Shown: piece after piece, positions 1 to 5,512 of the stretch
How the letters are laid out: each line of letters begins with the position of its first letter
Position numbering within the stretch: the first letter of the stretch is position 1
Notes under the pieces: generated by a model
The model's input: the letters and a program-made list of their open reading frames with translations, nothing else
Told to the model about the DNA's origin: nothing
Database searches by the model: none
From: G039029935 sp039029935
GTDB lineage: Bacteria; Chloroflexota; Anaerolineae; Caldilineales; Caldilineaceae
DNA: 7,416 nt
Direction of reading: 5' to 3'
Assembly (NCBI GenBank): GCA_039029935.1
Contig: JBCCFC010000682.1
Coordinates: 1-7,416 of the forward strand
Position numbers and translations under genes: made by a program

Positions 1-51
1 ATAAAAAAAAAGACTAAATACACTAATTTTTTATTTTTTTGTATCCTTTAT

Positions 52-168
52 TCACCTTCGGGAAGTATAGACAAGTTTTCTCGATGTCACTGGAGCCTCA
101 TACCCATCATCAAACGACTGTGCGAGTTCGCGCTGGATAGGCCAGCGGAAGGGATTAGCGATGAGCAT
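52..168 (-). CDS. Possible 38-residue ORF or gene remnant downstream of A
   Basis: A 38-codon frame runs from ATG at 168 to TGA at 52, starting 31 bp after the stop of gene A. The predicted peptide begins MLIANPFRWPIQRELAQSFD and has mixed, protein-like composition with one Trp, two Tyr and a basic end (SRR). It contains a 'PIQR' tetrad that recalls the QR motifs of genes A and B. No good Shine-Dalgarno sequence precedes the ATG; an in-frame GTG six codons upstream directly follows a TGA and is no better. It could be a small gene, the eroded tail of a further family member, or chance. The flanking DNA (1-51) is very A+T-rich, with an A-run at 3-11 that reads as a T-tract on this strand, but no G+C-rich stem precedes it. 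Confidence 0.2.
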   Translation of the reverse strand: MLIANPFRWPIQRELAQSFDDGYEAPVTSRKLVYTSRR

Positions 169-199
169 GACATGATGAAACACTCAGAAACGCATTTTA

Positions 200-1306
200 T
201 TATCCGTCATCGTCAAGAAGATCATCTGTCTCTTGAAGCAACCTGTCTCCTTTTTCTAGTATAAACTTTGCATAATACATGAGTGCATCGCCACTTAGCT
301 CTGACGTATCGATATCTTGATCCGGATCCAATTCCAACATCTTTTTCAGATGGGAAAGCGTTATCTCGAAATTTTTCTCCTTGCTTGTTGTTGGGTTAGC
401 CATATCAGAGACAATATCGTTCAACATATCATCATCTAGATCTATGTTATCAAATAGATTGCCAGCAAATGCACTAGAGGGTCTGGATATGGGTGGTACG
501 ATTGTTTCAGTTTCCTTCTCGTCGCTTGTTGATTTCGATTTCGGAATCTCTAATGGAGGCGGTGTTACTGGAGCTATTGGTGCGGTGTCAAGAATTACGT
601 TGATGGTGTCTAATTGACTTTTCAGTCGTCTGAGTGTGGGGGACCTCTTTCCTTTTTTGTGAGCACGTAAGTACTTATCTATCTTAGTAATAAGTCCCTC
701 GACAACATACCCATCGCGTAATTGTAGCCTATCTGGATTAGTTTTATTATGCAAGAATGCAAGTCCTGCAAGGATTGCATTATATCTTGGACCACCGGAG
801 TCTCCAGCCCCCGCTTTTACCTCATCTACGCTCATAATACTAAACTTTTTTACCACACCATAACGTGTTGTTAGTACTAGATCAACGTTCCGTTGAATGA
901 TTGGTCCCGACTGAGAAGGCGTTCCTGTTCGCTGAATAGAGTCGCTACCGTTACTCATACGCTGCCCCTGGGCAGCTAAGGAGTCCACATGTTCACTCAT
1001 ACGCTGAATACTACGCTGGAAGTTAATCTGCGTTGGTGTGCGTTGAATGCTCGCCCCATCACCACCGTTACGATTTTGGAGCAACGTGGTCAACCCCGCA
1101 TTGCCAATCGTACGCTGAAGATAGTGCGCATCCTGTGGTGTCAATGTGTTAGGGTCGAGGCTTGCGCGCTGAACCGCCCCTGAATGGCTGCTCTCACCAC
1201 CACTCTGCATATCTGGACTCGATATCTCTGGCTGAGAGAGGCGTGCAATCTTCTGTTCATCCAATTGTGTTGGTGCATTGCGTTGCACCTGTTGTGTTGT
1301 CGTCAT
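200..1306 (-). CDS. QR-motif protein A, eCIS-associated-like N-terminus, paralogue of B
   Basis: The 368-residue product has unknown function, no signal peptide and no membrane segment, so it is probably made in the cytoplasm. Residues 1-140 hold nine Gln-Arg dipeptides, mostly [VILF]QR (7-9, 45-47, 63-65, 87-89, 96-98, 100-102, 114-116, 124-126, 137-139). Residues 43-78 carry QRASLDPNTLTPQDA then LQRTIGNAGLTTLLQ, resembling the segment before the DUF4157 (eCIS core) domain in contractile-injection-associated proteins; the HExxH of that domain is absent. Residues 141-241 form a domain shared with B (YxxILxxLxxLH.K, then basic helices). Residues 242-280 are Pro/Ser/Thr/Lys-rich linker. Residues 284-368 are acidic (LDDDMLNDIVSD; ending DDLLDDDG). 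The start is supported by AGGAAG five bases before the ATG and by alignment with B from residue 1. Two promoters lie upstream. Cargo or accessory protein of an injection system is an inference. The gene itself is certain; its role is not. Confidence 0.9.
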   Translation of the reverse strand: MTTTQQVQRNAPTQLDEQKIARLSQPEISSPDMQSGGESSHSGAVQRASLDPNTLTPQDAHYLQRTIGNAGLTTLLQNRNGGDGASIQRTPTQINFQRSIQRMSEHVDSLAAQGQRMSNGSDSIQRTGTPSQSGPIIQRNVDLVLTTRYGVVKKFSIMSVDEVKAGAGDSGGPRYNAILAGLAFLHNKTNPDRLQLRDGYVVEGLITKIDKYLRAHKKGKRSPTLRRLKSQLDTINVILDTAPIAPVTPPPLEIPKSKSTSDEKETETIVPPISRPSSAFAGNLFDNIDLDDDMLNDIVSDMANPTTSKEKNFEITLSHLKKMLELDPDQDIDTSELSGDALMYYAKFILEKGDRLLQETDDLLDDDG

Positions 1307-1358
1307 GTGTACTTCCTTTTATTTAGCCCCGTGTATCTGTCTCCGCGCATTCCCAATG

Positions 1359-1370
1359 TATAGATCTATA
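1359..1370. promoter_or_regulatory. 12-bp perfect palindrome, possible operator
   Basis: TATAGATCTATA is a perfect palindrome located 11 bp downstream of the -10 box of promoter P2. It therefore falls in about the first 5-16 transcribed bases. This is a common place for a repressor site, but palindromes of this size and base composition can occur by chance and no second copy was seen upstream of B. Confidence 0.25.
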
Positions 1371-1381
1371 AACTGTCATCT

Positions 1382-1411
1382 ATTATAGCAAAAAGTTGTT
1401 GCGTTTGTCGA
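1382..1411 (-). promoter_or_regulatory. Promoter P2 of gene A (sigma-70 type)
   Basis: On the minus strand TCGACA (1406-1411, five of six consensus bases) is followed by an 18-bp spacer and a perfect TATAAT (1382-1387). Initiation would be near 1375, giving a leader of about 70 nt to the ATG at 1306. No equivalent is seen upstream of B, so this promoter would let A be expressed separately from its paralogue. Confidence 0.6.
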
Positions 1412-1437
1412 GCATTATTTATTGGCTTATGACGACA

Positions 1438-1466
1438 ATCATAGCAGAGATTGGTCTTGGTGTCCA
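1438..1466 (-). promoter_or_regulatory. Promoter P1 of gene A, in duplicated cassette
   Basis: TGGACA (1461-1466) is followed by a 17-bp spacer and TATGAT (1438-1443), each five of six consensus bases. The same arrangement, with a similar spacer containing CCAATCTCTG, occurs upstream of B at 3381-3409. Conservation of both hexamers and the exact spacing after the copies diverged supports function. Predicted initiation is near 1431, about 125 nt upstream of the start codon. Confidence 0.5.
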
Positions 1467-1520
1467 TAGCGACAGCGATAGAATGGGTGGATTTTACACT
1501 TTTAAAACAAATTTGTAAGG
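1440..1520 (-). repeat. Duplicated upstream segment, copy 1 (gene A)
   Basis: This ~80-bp segment matches 3383-3464 in the same order: CAGAGATTGG, then TGTC[CT]ATAG, then ATTTTACA, then TTAAAACAAATT.GTAAG, with variable bases and small gaps between. It sits upstream of A as its partner sits upstream of B. This indicates that the tandem gene duplication carried the promoter region along. The conserved A+T-rich block at 1490-1517 lies upstream of the P1 -35 box and could help polymerase or a regulator bind. Confidence 0.65.
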
Positions 1521-1565
1521 TGATGGCGTATACCCCGGTGTACATTTGGGGAAGAATAGTGACAT

Positions 1566-1621
1566 GGGCATCCTTGCCCGTTGCATCTCAAATACCCAAT
1601 CAGAGACAGACAAGGATGTCC
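1566..1621. repeat. Imperfect inverted repeat downstream of B
   Basis: GGGCATCCTTG (1566-1576) is the reverse complement of CAAGGATGTCC (1611-1621) except for one position, with 34 bp between the arms. The left arm is also part of a small perfect hairpin, GGGCA-TCCT-TGCCC (1566-1579). It lies just past the stop of B, so it may stabilise the 3' end of the transcript or act in termination. There is no T-tract, so it is not called a terminator. Confidence 0.3.
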
Positions 1622-1627
1622 ACGCGC

Positions 1628-3175
1628 CTAATCTTCATCATATCTTGTTTCTCTATCCCCATCTACTGGATCATAGATATCGACATCATCCAATTCGCCA
1701 ATCGGATGGTCCTTTTCTCCCCCTTGAAGCATACCTATCGTATAGCCAATGTCATGCGTATTGATCATATTTGAACCAAAAGCAACTGGTGCGTCATCAT
1801 CCAGTTCATCACTCACATCGTCGTCCCCGCCTGGTGTCTTAGAGAGCATATGATCAAGAATTTTTTGCAATGATGGTCCCGTCGTTGTTTGCCCACCCTC
1901 ATCTTCATTATCAATCATATCCACATCGACAGGCATACCCGGTTGCATTTGGTCGATGGGTATCTTCTCCAGACCACTATCCGTTTCCATTTCATGAACA
2001 ACATCATCATCTAGCTCGTCATTGATTTGGATCATATTTTTCAATATCTTACCCAAGCCAGGAAACCCTGTGGTTGTCTCGTTGCCATCACCTTCAGAAC
2101 CGCGCTTATCCAACCCAGACAAATCATGGGGCTTGATCACTTGGCTACCTATGGGTGCATCGTTGTGCATCTTGACAGACGACATGGGTGCGCCAGGCTC
2201 CACCATCCCTGGTTCAACTCTGGAACGAAGCTTTGATAGATCGGGACCAATGCGTGGACGGCCTACATGCTTTTCTGTCACCTGTTGTTTATTATCTGGC
2301 ATCTGTAGTCTTTCTTCGACTATCTGCATTCTCCGCCGCTCTCGCTCCAGTTCCCATGATGTGTGAAGGATGCCCAGTGCGCGAGATAATTGCTGATCAA
2401 GTGTCATGAGTGCGCTTGATCGCAGGGGGTTGAAATAATATTTGACTGGGTGTTTACGGACCCACGTTGAAATCAGACCTGTAATCTCGGTGATTGCATT
2501 TTCACTGTCTTTATAAGAGCCATACGATTTTTTGTCATGAAGTGCGTGTAATTTAGTCAGAATCTGATCATAGGTTGTGCCATCTTTACGGGCCTTACCA
2601 CCGCGCCGCCAATTTTTCATTTCTAAGAATGTTGTCACTCTCTGGGTAAAGGTTTTCCCGAAGGCATTCGTAAACGTGACCACCCCTGTGCGTTGGATGA
2701 TCGCATCTGTCGCACCTGTCCCTCCTGTACGTTGGACGATATCGGTACGCTGCACTTGCTCTGGGACAGTGGCTGTATTCTTTGACTGACGGTGCTGTTG
2801 CGATTGCGCTGTCAGTTGTTCCCCTTGAGCAACCAGCGAATCGACATGTTCGGCCATACGCTGGATGCTGCGTTCAAAGTTGATCTGTGTGGGGGCAGAT
2901 GTCCGCTGACTGCTCGCGCTACTATCACCGCCAGCCTTGTGGTTTTGGAGCAACGTGGTGAGTTGAGCGTTGCCTATGGTGCGTTGGAGAACTTGTGCAT
3001 CCTGTGGTGTCAATGTGCTGGGGTCTAGGCTGGCGCGTTGAATAGCGCCCGTATGATGGACCTCACCATTGCTTGGCGTATCTGTTTTCGGCATTTCAGA
3101 CTGAGAGAGCCGTGAGTACGTCTGTTCATCTAGCCTTGTCGGGTGTTTTCGTTGTACTCGTTGTTCTATTGTCAT
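1628..3175 (-). CDS. QR-motif protein B, eCIS-associated-like N-terminus, paralogue of A
   Basis: The 515-residue product has unknown function and no signal peptide or membrane helix. It aligns without gaps to A over the first 80 residues (53 identical). It has about ten QR dipeptides up to residue 179, including [VIL]QR at 7-9, 45-47, 63-65, 104-106, 141-143, 147-149 and 160-162. The LQRTIGNAQLTTLLQ segment (63-77) resembles the region before the eCIS core domain (DUF4157), but no HExxH follows. The block TQINFERSIQRMAEHVDSL (96-114) is nearly identical in A. Residues 164-272 form the shared central domain (YDQILTKLHALHDKK; ISTWVRKHP). Residues 273-292 are a charged likely helix. Residues 293-515 are a long, Gly/Pro/Met- and Asp-rich tail with two copies of TTTG...L.KIL..M followed by DDD clusters. 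AGGAAG lies five bases before the ATG. An injection-system cargo or scaffold role is inference only. Confidence 0.9.
   Translation of the reverse strand: MTIEQRVQRKHPTRLDEQTYSRLSQSEMPKTDTPSNGEVHHTGAIQRASLDPSTLTPQDAQVLQRTIGNAQLTTLLQNHKAGGDSSASSQRTSAPTQINFERSIQRMAEHVDSLVAQGEQLTAQSQQHRQSKNTATVPEQVQRTDIVQRTGGTGATDAIIQRTGVVTFTNAFGKTFTQRVTTFLEMKNWRRGGKARKDGTTYDQILTKLHALHDKKSYGSYKDSENAITEITGLISTWVRKHPVKYYFNPLRSSALMTLDQQLSRALGILHTSWELERERRRMQIVEERLQMPDNKQQVTEKHVGRPRIGPDLSKLRSRVEPGMVEPGAPMSSVKMHNDAPIGSQVIKPHDLSGLDKRGSEGDGNETTTGFPGLGKILKNMIQINDELDDDVVHEMETDSGLEKIPIDQMQPGMPVDVDMIDNEDEGGQTTTGPSLQKILDHMLSKTPGGDDDVSDELDDDAPVAFGSNMINTHDIGYTIGMLQGGEKDHPIGELDDVDIYDPVDGDRETRYDED
1790..1888 (-). repeat. Acidic internal protein repeat in B, copy 2
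   Basis: Residues 430-462 of B read TTTGPSLQKILDHM, then an acidic run containing DDDVSDELDDD. This matches residues 367-397 in order (TTTG, then L.KIL..M, then DELDDDV). It indicates an internal duplication within the C-terminal tail that is absent from A, although A has one L.HLKKML plus DLDDD arrangement of similar flavour. Confidence 0.5.
1985..2077 (-). repeat. Acidic internal protein repeat in B, copy 1
   Basis: Residues 367-397 of B read TTTGFPGLGKILKNM followed by NDELDDDVVHEM. This is the partner of the repeat at 1790-1888. The pattern is a short amphipathic-looking helix followed by an Asp cluster; Asp clusters of this kind may bind divalent metal or basic partners, which is speculation. 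Confidence 0.5.
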
Positions 3176-3264
3176 TCCTTCTTCCTTACTATTGACTTAT
3201 TTTTATGTGTCTGTGTCTTGCTCTTGTCTTCCCTGAAAGTAGCATCAACGTATTGATTGGCTAT

Positions 3265-3294
3265 GACAGGCAGGATGCCTGTGTTACTTTTCGG
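3265..3294. repeat. 30-bp hairpin repeat, copy 1
   Basis: The unit GACAGGCAGGATGCCTGTGT followed by TACTTTTCGG is identical at 3316-3345. It contains a perfect stem-loop, ACAGGCA-GGA-TGCCTGT. GTATTGATTG also precedes both copies at a slightly different distance, so the true unit is nearer 50 bp. It resembles the short palindromic extragenic repeats found in many copies in cyanobacterial and Chloroflexota genomes. In the B transcript both copies would fall in the leader. Confidence 0.75.
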
Positions 3295-3315
3295 GTGCAT
3301 CGCTGTATTGATTGC

Positions 3316-3345
3316 GACAGGCAGGATGCCTGTGTTACTTTTCGG
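3316..3345. repeat. 30-bp hairpin repeat, copy 2
   Basis: This copy is identical over 30 bp to 3265-3294 and offset by 51 bp, with the same 7-bp perfect stem and 3-base loop. Two exact copies beside diverged surroundings point to recent insertion or duplication. Confidence 0.75.
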
Positions 3346-3380
3346 CCAGTGTGTCTATGTATTGTGATGGATGAACTTTA

Positions 3381-3409
3381 AGCATATCAGAGATTGGCTT
3401 GGCTGTCTA
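3381..3409 (-). promoter_or_regulatory. Promoter of gene B, in duplicated cassette
   Basis: On the minus strand TAGACA (3404-3409, five of six consensus bases) is followed by a 17-bp spacer and TATGCT (3381-3386, four of six). It corresponds base for base in layout to P1 of gene A. Initiation near 3374 would give a leader of about 200 nt containing both hairpin repeats. Confidence 0.45.
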
Positions 3410-3464
3410 TAGTAAATCGAGATAAGGGGATATCATTTTACATTCTTAAAACAAATTCGTAAGC
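3383..3464 (-). repeat. Duplicated upstream segment, copy 2 (gene B)
   Basis: This is the partner of 1440-1520, sharing CAGAGATTGG, TGTC[CT]ATAG, ATTTTACA and TTAAAACAAATT.GTAAG in the same order. The similarity stops near the -10 side of the promoter; beyond it the B leader carries hairpin repeats and the A leader carries promoter P2. Confidence 0.65.
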
Positions 3465-3478
3465 AATAAGCTAGGTAC

Positions 3479-5512
3479 TCAACTCATCTCCGGCACAATC
3501 TGGTGCTGATGCAACTTGGCGTAATACCCACCCGCTGCCAACAGCGAAATATGGTCGCCATCCTCAACAATCTGCCCCTTGTCCATGACGATGATGCGGT
3601 CGGCACTGCGGATTGTGCTGAGGCGGTGGGCGATGACGATGCTGGTGCGGGTGCGCAGGATACGTTCGAGGGCATCTTGGATGAGGGCTTCGGTGGCGGT
3701 GTCGATGCTGCTGGTGGCTTCATCTAGGACGAGTACACCGTCGGGGCTGAGAGCAAGCGCACGGGCTAAGGCCAGCAACTGCTGTTGCCCCTGTGAGAGG
3801 TTGCCACCACCGGGCAATACCTCAAAATCATAGCCATTGGGCAGTTCTTCGATAAACTGGGCCGCGTTGGTAAACTCCGCAGCCTCCTTGACACGCTCTT
3901 CGCTGACGGATTCGTCGTAGAGGCGGATATTCTGACGGATGGTTCCCGATAAACACACGGGGTCTTGTGGGACAACGGCGACCGCGCGACGTAGCTCGGC
4001 CAAGTCTAGTTGACGGATATCGGTGCCATCGAGTCGCACTACGCCATCCTGTGGGTCATATTGCCGCGCCACCAAGCTGACCATGCTCGATTTGCCAGCC
4101 CCCGTTGCCCCAACAATGGCAACCGACTGTCCCGCGGGGATATCCAAGCGCACACCACGCAACACGGGTTCATCCTTGACGTATTGAAAACGCACGTTGT
4201 CAAACTCGATATTGCCTGCCACCTTGCCCAATGGCACAGGCTGCGATGGGCTTTGGATGGTGGGCGGCGTCTGCAACATGCGATAGATACGCTCGGCGGC
4301 TCCTAGCGCGATCTGAACGGCGTTGTACTGTTGTGAGAGCATGATGACGGGGCGAAAGGCGCGCTGTGTGTATTGGATGAAGGCGACGAGGACACCCAGT
4401 GATGCCCATCCAGCCAGTACCCCATACCCACCTGCATAGAGCATCATCGCCAGCCCAATCGAGGCCAGCACTTCCTGCACGGAAAGAAAAACCGCGCTGT
4501 GATGACGCAACACGATCAGCGAGCGACGATAGCGGCTGTTGTAGATGTCAAACTCTTCCTCGCTTTCGATTTCGCGGTTAAAGAGTTGCACAACGGTCAA
4601 GCCATGCAGATGCTCGTTGAGGAAGGAACTGATGCGCGCCATGGCCGAGCGTTCGCCCTGCGATGAACGACGGAGACGACGACGGAAGTAGACCGTGACC
4701 ACAAGGACAACGGGCAGGATGATGATGGCAAGCGAGGCCAGCCGCCAGTTGATGATAAACATGGTGGTCAGCACGGCGACAAAGGTTGCGCCCTCGACCA
4801 ACACAACGACGATGCTGCTAGAGAGAACGGCGTTGAGTTGATCAATGTCGTTGGTCAGCCGTGCCACCAATTCACCTGTAGACGTGCGTGATAAAAAGGC
4901 GTAGTCATGGTTGAGCAGATGCGAGAAAAGCCGCACCCGTAGGTCTGCCAAGGCACGCTGTCCGGCCTGCTGTAAAAAGTAGGTGTAGGCATAGGTCAAG
5001 ACATAGATGGCAATGGCTGTGACGCCATACAGTGCGGCCAACCCCCATAGCGGTCCGGATTCACCTACGCTGATGGGCCCGTCGATGGCCTGTTGGAGCA
5101 GATAGGGCGGGATCACATTGAGGCTGGCGACGACCAACATCAGGACCAATGCTGCCGCCATCCAATACCAATAGGGACGCATGGCGTCCCCTAAGAGGCG
5201 AAACAGTGCCCCATCCTGACTGATTTCCTCAACATCATCAATGCCTTCAATTTTACGCTCCAGCTCACTCTGGCGAATCGATTCCATGTAGTCCTTAGGC
5301 ATGGAAAATTCAGCCTGATCAATGCGCTCCAAGTCTTGACGCACTTGCTCAACCTCGATGCGTATATCCTCTGCGCTGGCGGGCGGTGGGGTTGCTACAT
5401 GTGTGGCGTTATGCGTGGCGTTATGTGTAACGTTATGTGTAACGTCATGTGTACTGTTATTTGTGTGATCCGTATGATTATGCGTAGGCGCGAACCCGTT
5501 TTGTTGTGACAT
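3479..5512 (-). CDS. ABC exporter half-transporter, consensus-site subunit, His-rich N-terminus
   Basis: This 677-residue inner-membrane half-transporter has a transmembrane domain fused to an ATPase domain and probably pairs with the product of 5478-7295; the substrate is unknown. Residues 1-45 are a Thr/His/Asn-rich tail with eight His (11, 13, 16, 22, 26, 30, 34, 38). Residues 46-100 are acidic and helix-like. Six membrane helices lie at about 113-134, 153-176, 228-253, 256-276, 343-364 and 366-384. The ATPase has Walker A GATGAGKS (468-475), Q-loop Gln516, signature LSQGQ (572-576, not LSGGQ), Walker B VLVLDE (593-598, catalytic Glu598), SSID (601-604) and H-loop His629. It thus supplies Walker A/B to the consensus site and an altered signature to the degenerate one. 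The start at 5512 is chosen because GGGAG lies 7 bases upstream; a longer frame to 5716 would overlap the neighbour by over 230 bp and add basic shadow sequence. It overlaps the upstream gene by 35 bp. Confidence 0.95.
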   Translation of the reverse strand: MSQQNGFAPTHNHTDHTNNSTHDVTHNVTHNATHNATHVATPPPASAEDIRIEVEQVRQDLERIDQAEFSMPKDYMESIRQSELERKIEGIDDVEEISQDGALFRLLGDAMRPYWYWMAAALVLMLVVASLNVIPPYLLQQAIDGPISVGESGPLWGLAALYGVTAIAIYVLTYAYTYFLQQAGQRALADLRVRLFSHLLNHDYAFLSRTSTGELVARLTNDIDQLNAVLSSSIVVVLVEGATFVAVLTTMFIINWRLASLAIIILPVVLVVTVYFRRRLRRSSQGERSAMARISSFLNEHLHGLTVVQLFNREIESEEEFDIYNSRYRRSLIVLRHHSAVFLSVQEVLASIGLAMMLYAGGYGVLAGWASLGVLVAFIQYTQRAFRPVIMLSQQYNAVQIALGAAERIYRMLQTPPTIQSPSQPVPLGKVAGNIEFDNVRFQYVKDEPVLRGVRLDIPAGQSVAIVGATGAGKSSMVSLVARQYDPQDGVVRLDGTDIRQLDLAELRRAVAVVPQDPVCLSGTIRQNIRLYDESVSEERVKEAAEFTNAAQFIEELPNGYDFEVLPGGGNLSQGQQQLLALARALALSPDGVLVLDEATSSIDTATEALIQDALERILRTRTSIVIAHRLSTIRSADRIIVMDKGQIVEDGDHISLLAAGGYYAKLHQHQIVPEMS
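5401..5460 (-). repeat. 12-bp tandem repeat encoding the THN[AV] tail
   Basis: There are five 12-bp units: GTGTGGCGTTAT, GCGTGGCGTTAT, GTGTAACGTTAT, GTGTAACGTCAT and GTGTACTGTTAT (plus strand). Translated on the minus strand they give His every fourth residue in the N-terminus of ABC subunit 2. Because the unit is a multiple of three, copy number can change without breaking the frame. Confidence 0.85.

Larger units (their letters stand above)
1307..1627. other. 321-bp intergenic region between B and A: regulatory, no gene
   Basis: No convincing gene lies here. Reading on the minus strand away from B, it holds an imperfect inverted repeat (1566-1621), the ~80-bp segment duplicated upstream of B (1440-1520) with promoter P1, promoter P2 (1382-1411), a 12-bp palindrome (1359-1370), and the Shine-Dalgarno of A (AAGGAAG, 1312-1318). 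The plus-strand frame that opens at 1451 runs into the antisense of B and has no family resemblance, so it is treated as a shadow. No stem plus T-tract terminator for B is visible, so some read-through from B into A is possible. Confidence 0.7.
3176..3478. other. 303-bp intergenic region between ABC pair and B: promoter and repeats, no gene
   Basis: No gene is seen. From the ABC side it holds the second copy of the duplicated upstream segment (3383-3464), starting 15 bp past the ABC stop, with a promoter matching P1 of A. It then holds two copies of a hairpin repeat (3265-3345) and the purine-rich Shine-Dalgarno AAGGAAGAAGGA directly before the ATG of B. No intrinsic terminator is evident after the ABC pair, but the promoter here suggests that B starts its own transcript. 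Confidence 0.7.

Noticed and set aside
1..51. Intrinsic terminator from the A/T runs at the left edge
   Set aside because: The T-tract on the minus strand (complement of 3-11) is preceded only by A/T-rich sequence, with no G+C-rich stem.
131..147. Terminator hairpin CGCTGG-N5-CCAGCG after gene A
   Set aside because: Six-base stem without a following T-tract, and it lies inside the 38-codon frame.
1451..1774. Plus-strand 107-codon frame with hydrophobic stretches
   Set aside because: It crosses from the intergenic region into the antisense of B, has no Shine-Dalgarno worth noting, and covers the duplicated promoter segment; taken as chance.
200..3175. DUF4157/eCIS core metalloprotease-like domain in A or B
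   Set aside because: No HExxH motif is present in either protein; only the preceding N-terminal block is similar.
3250..3345. CRISPR array
   Set aside because: Only two units with a spacer-like gap of 21 bp, strong internal palindrome, and no cas genes; better described as a hairpin repeat.
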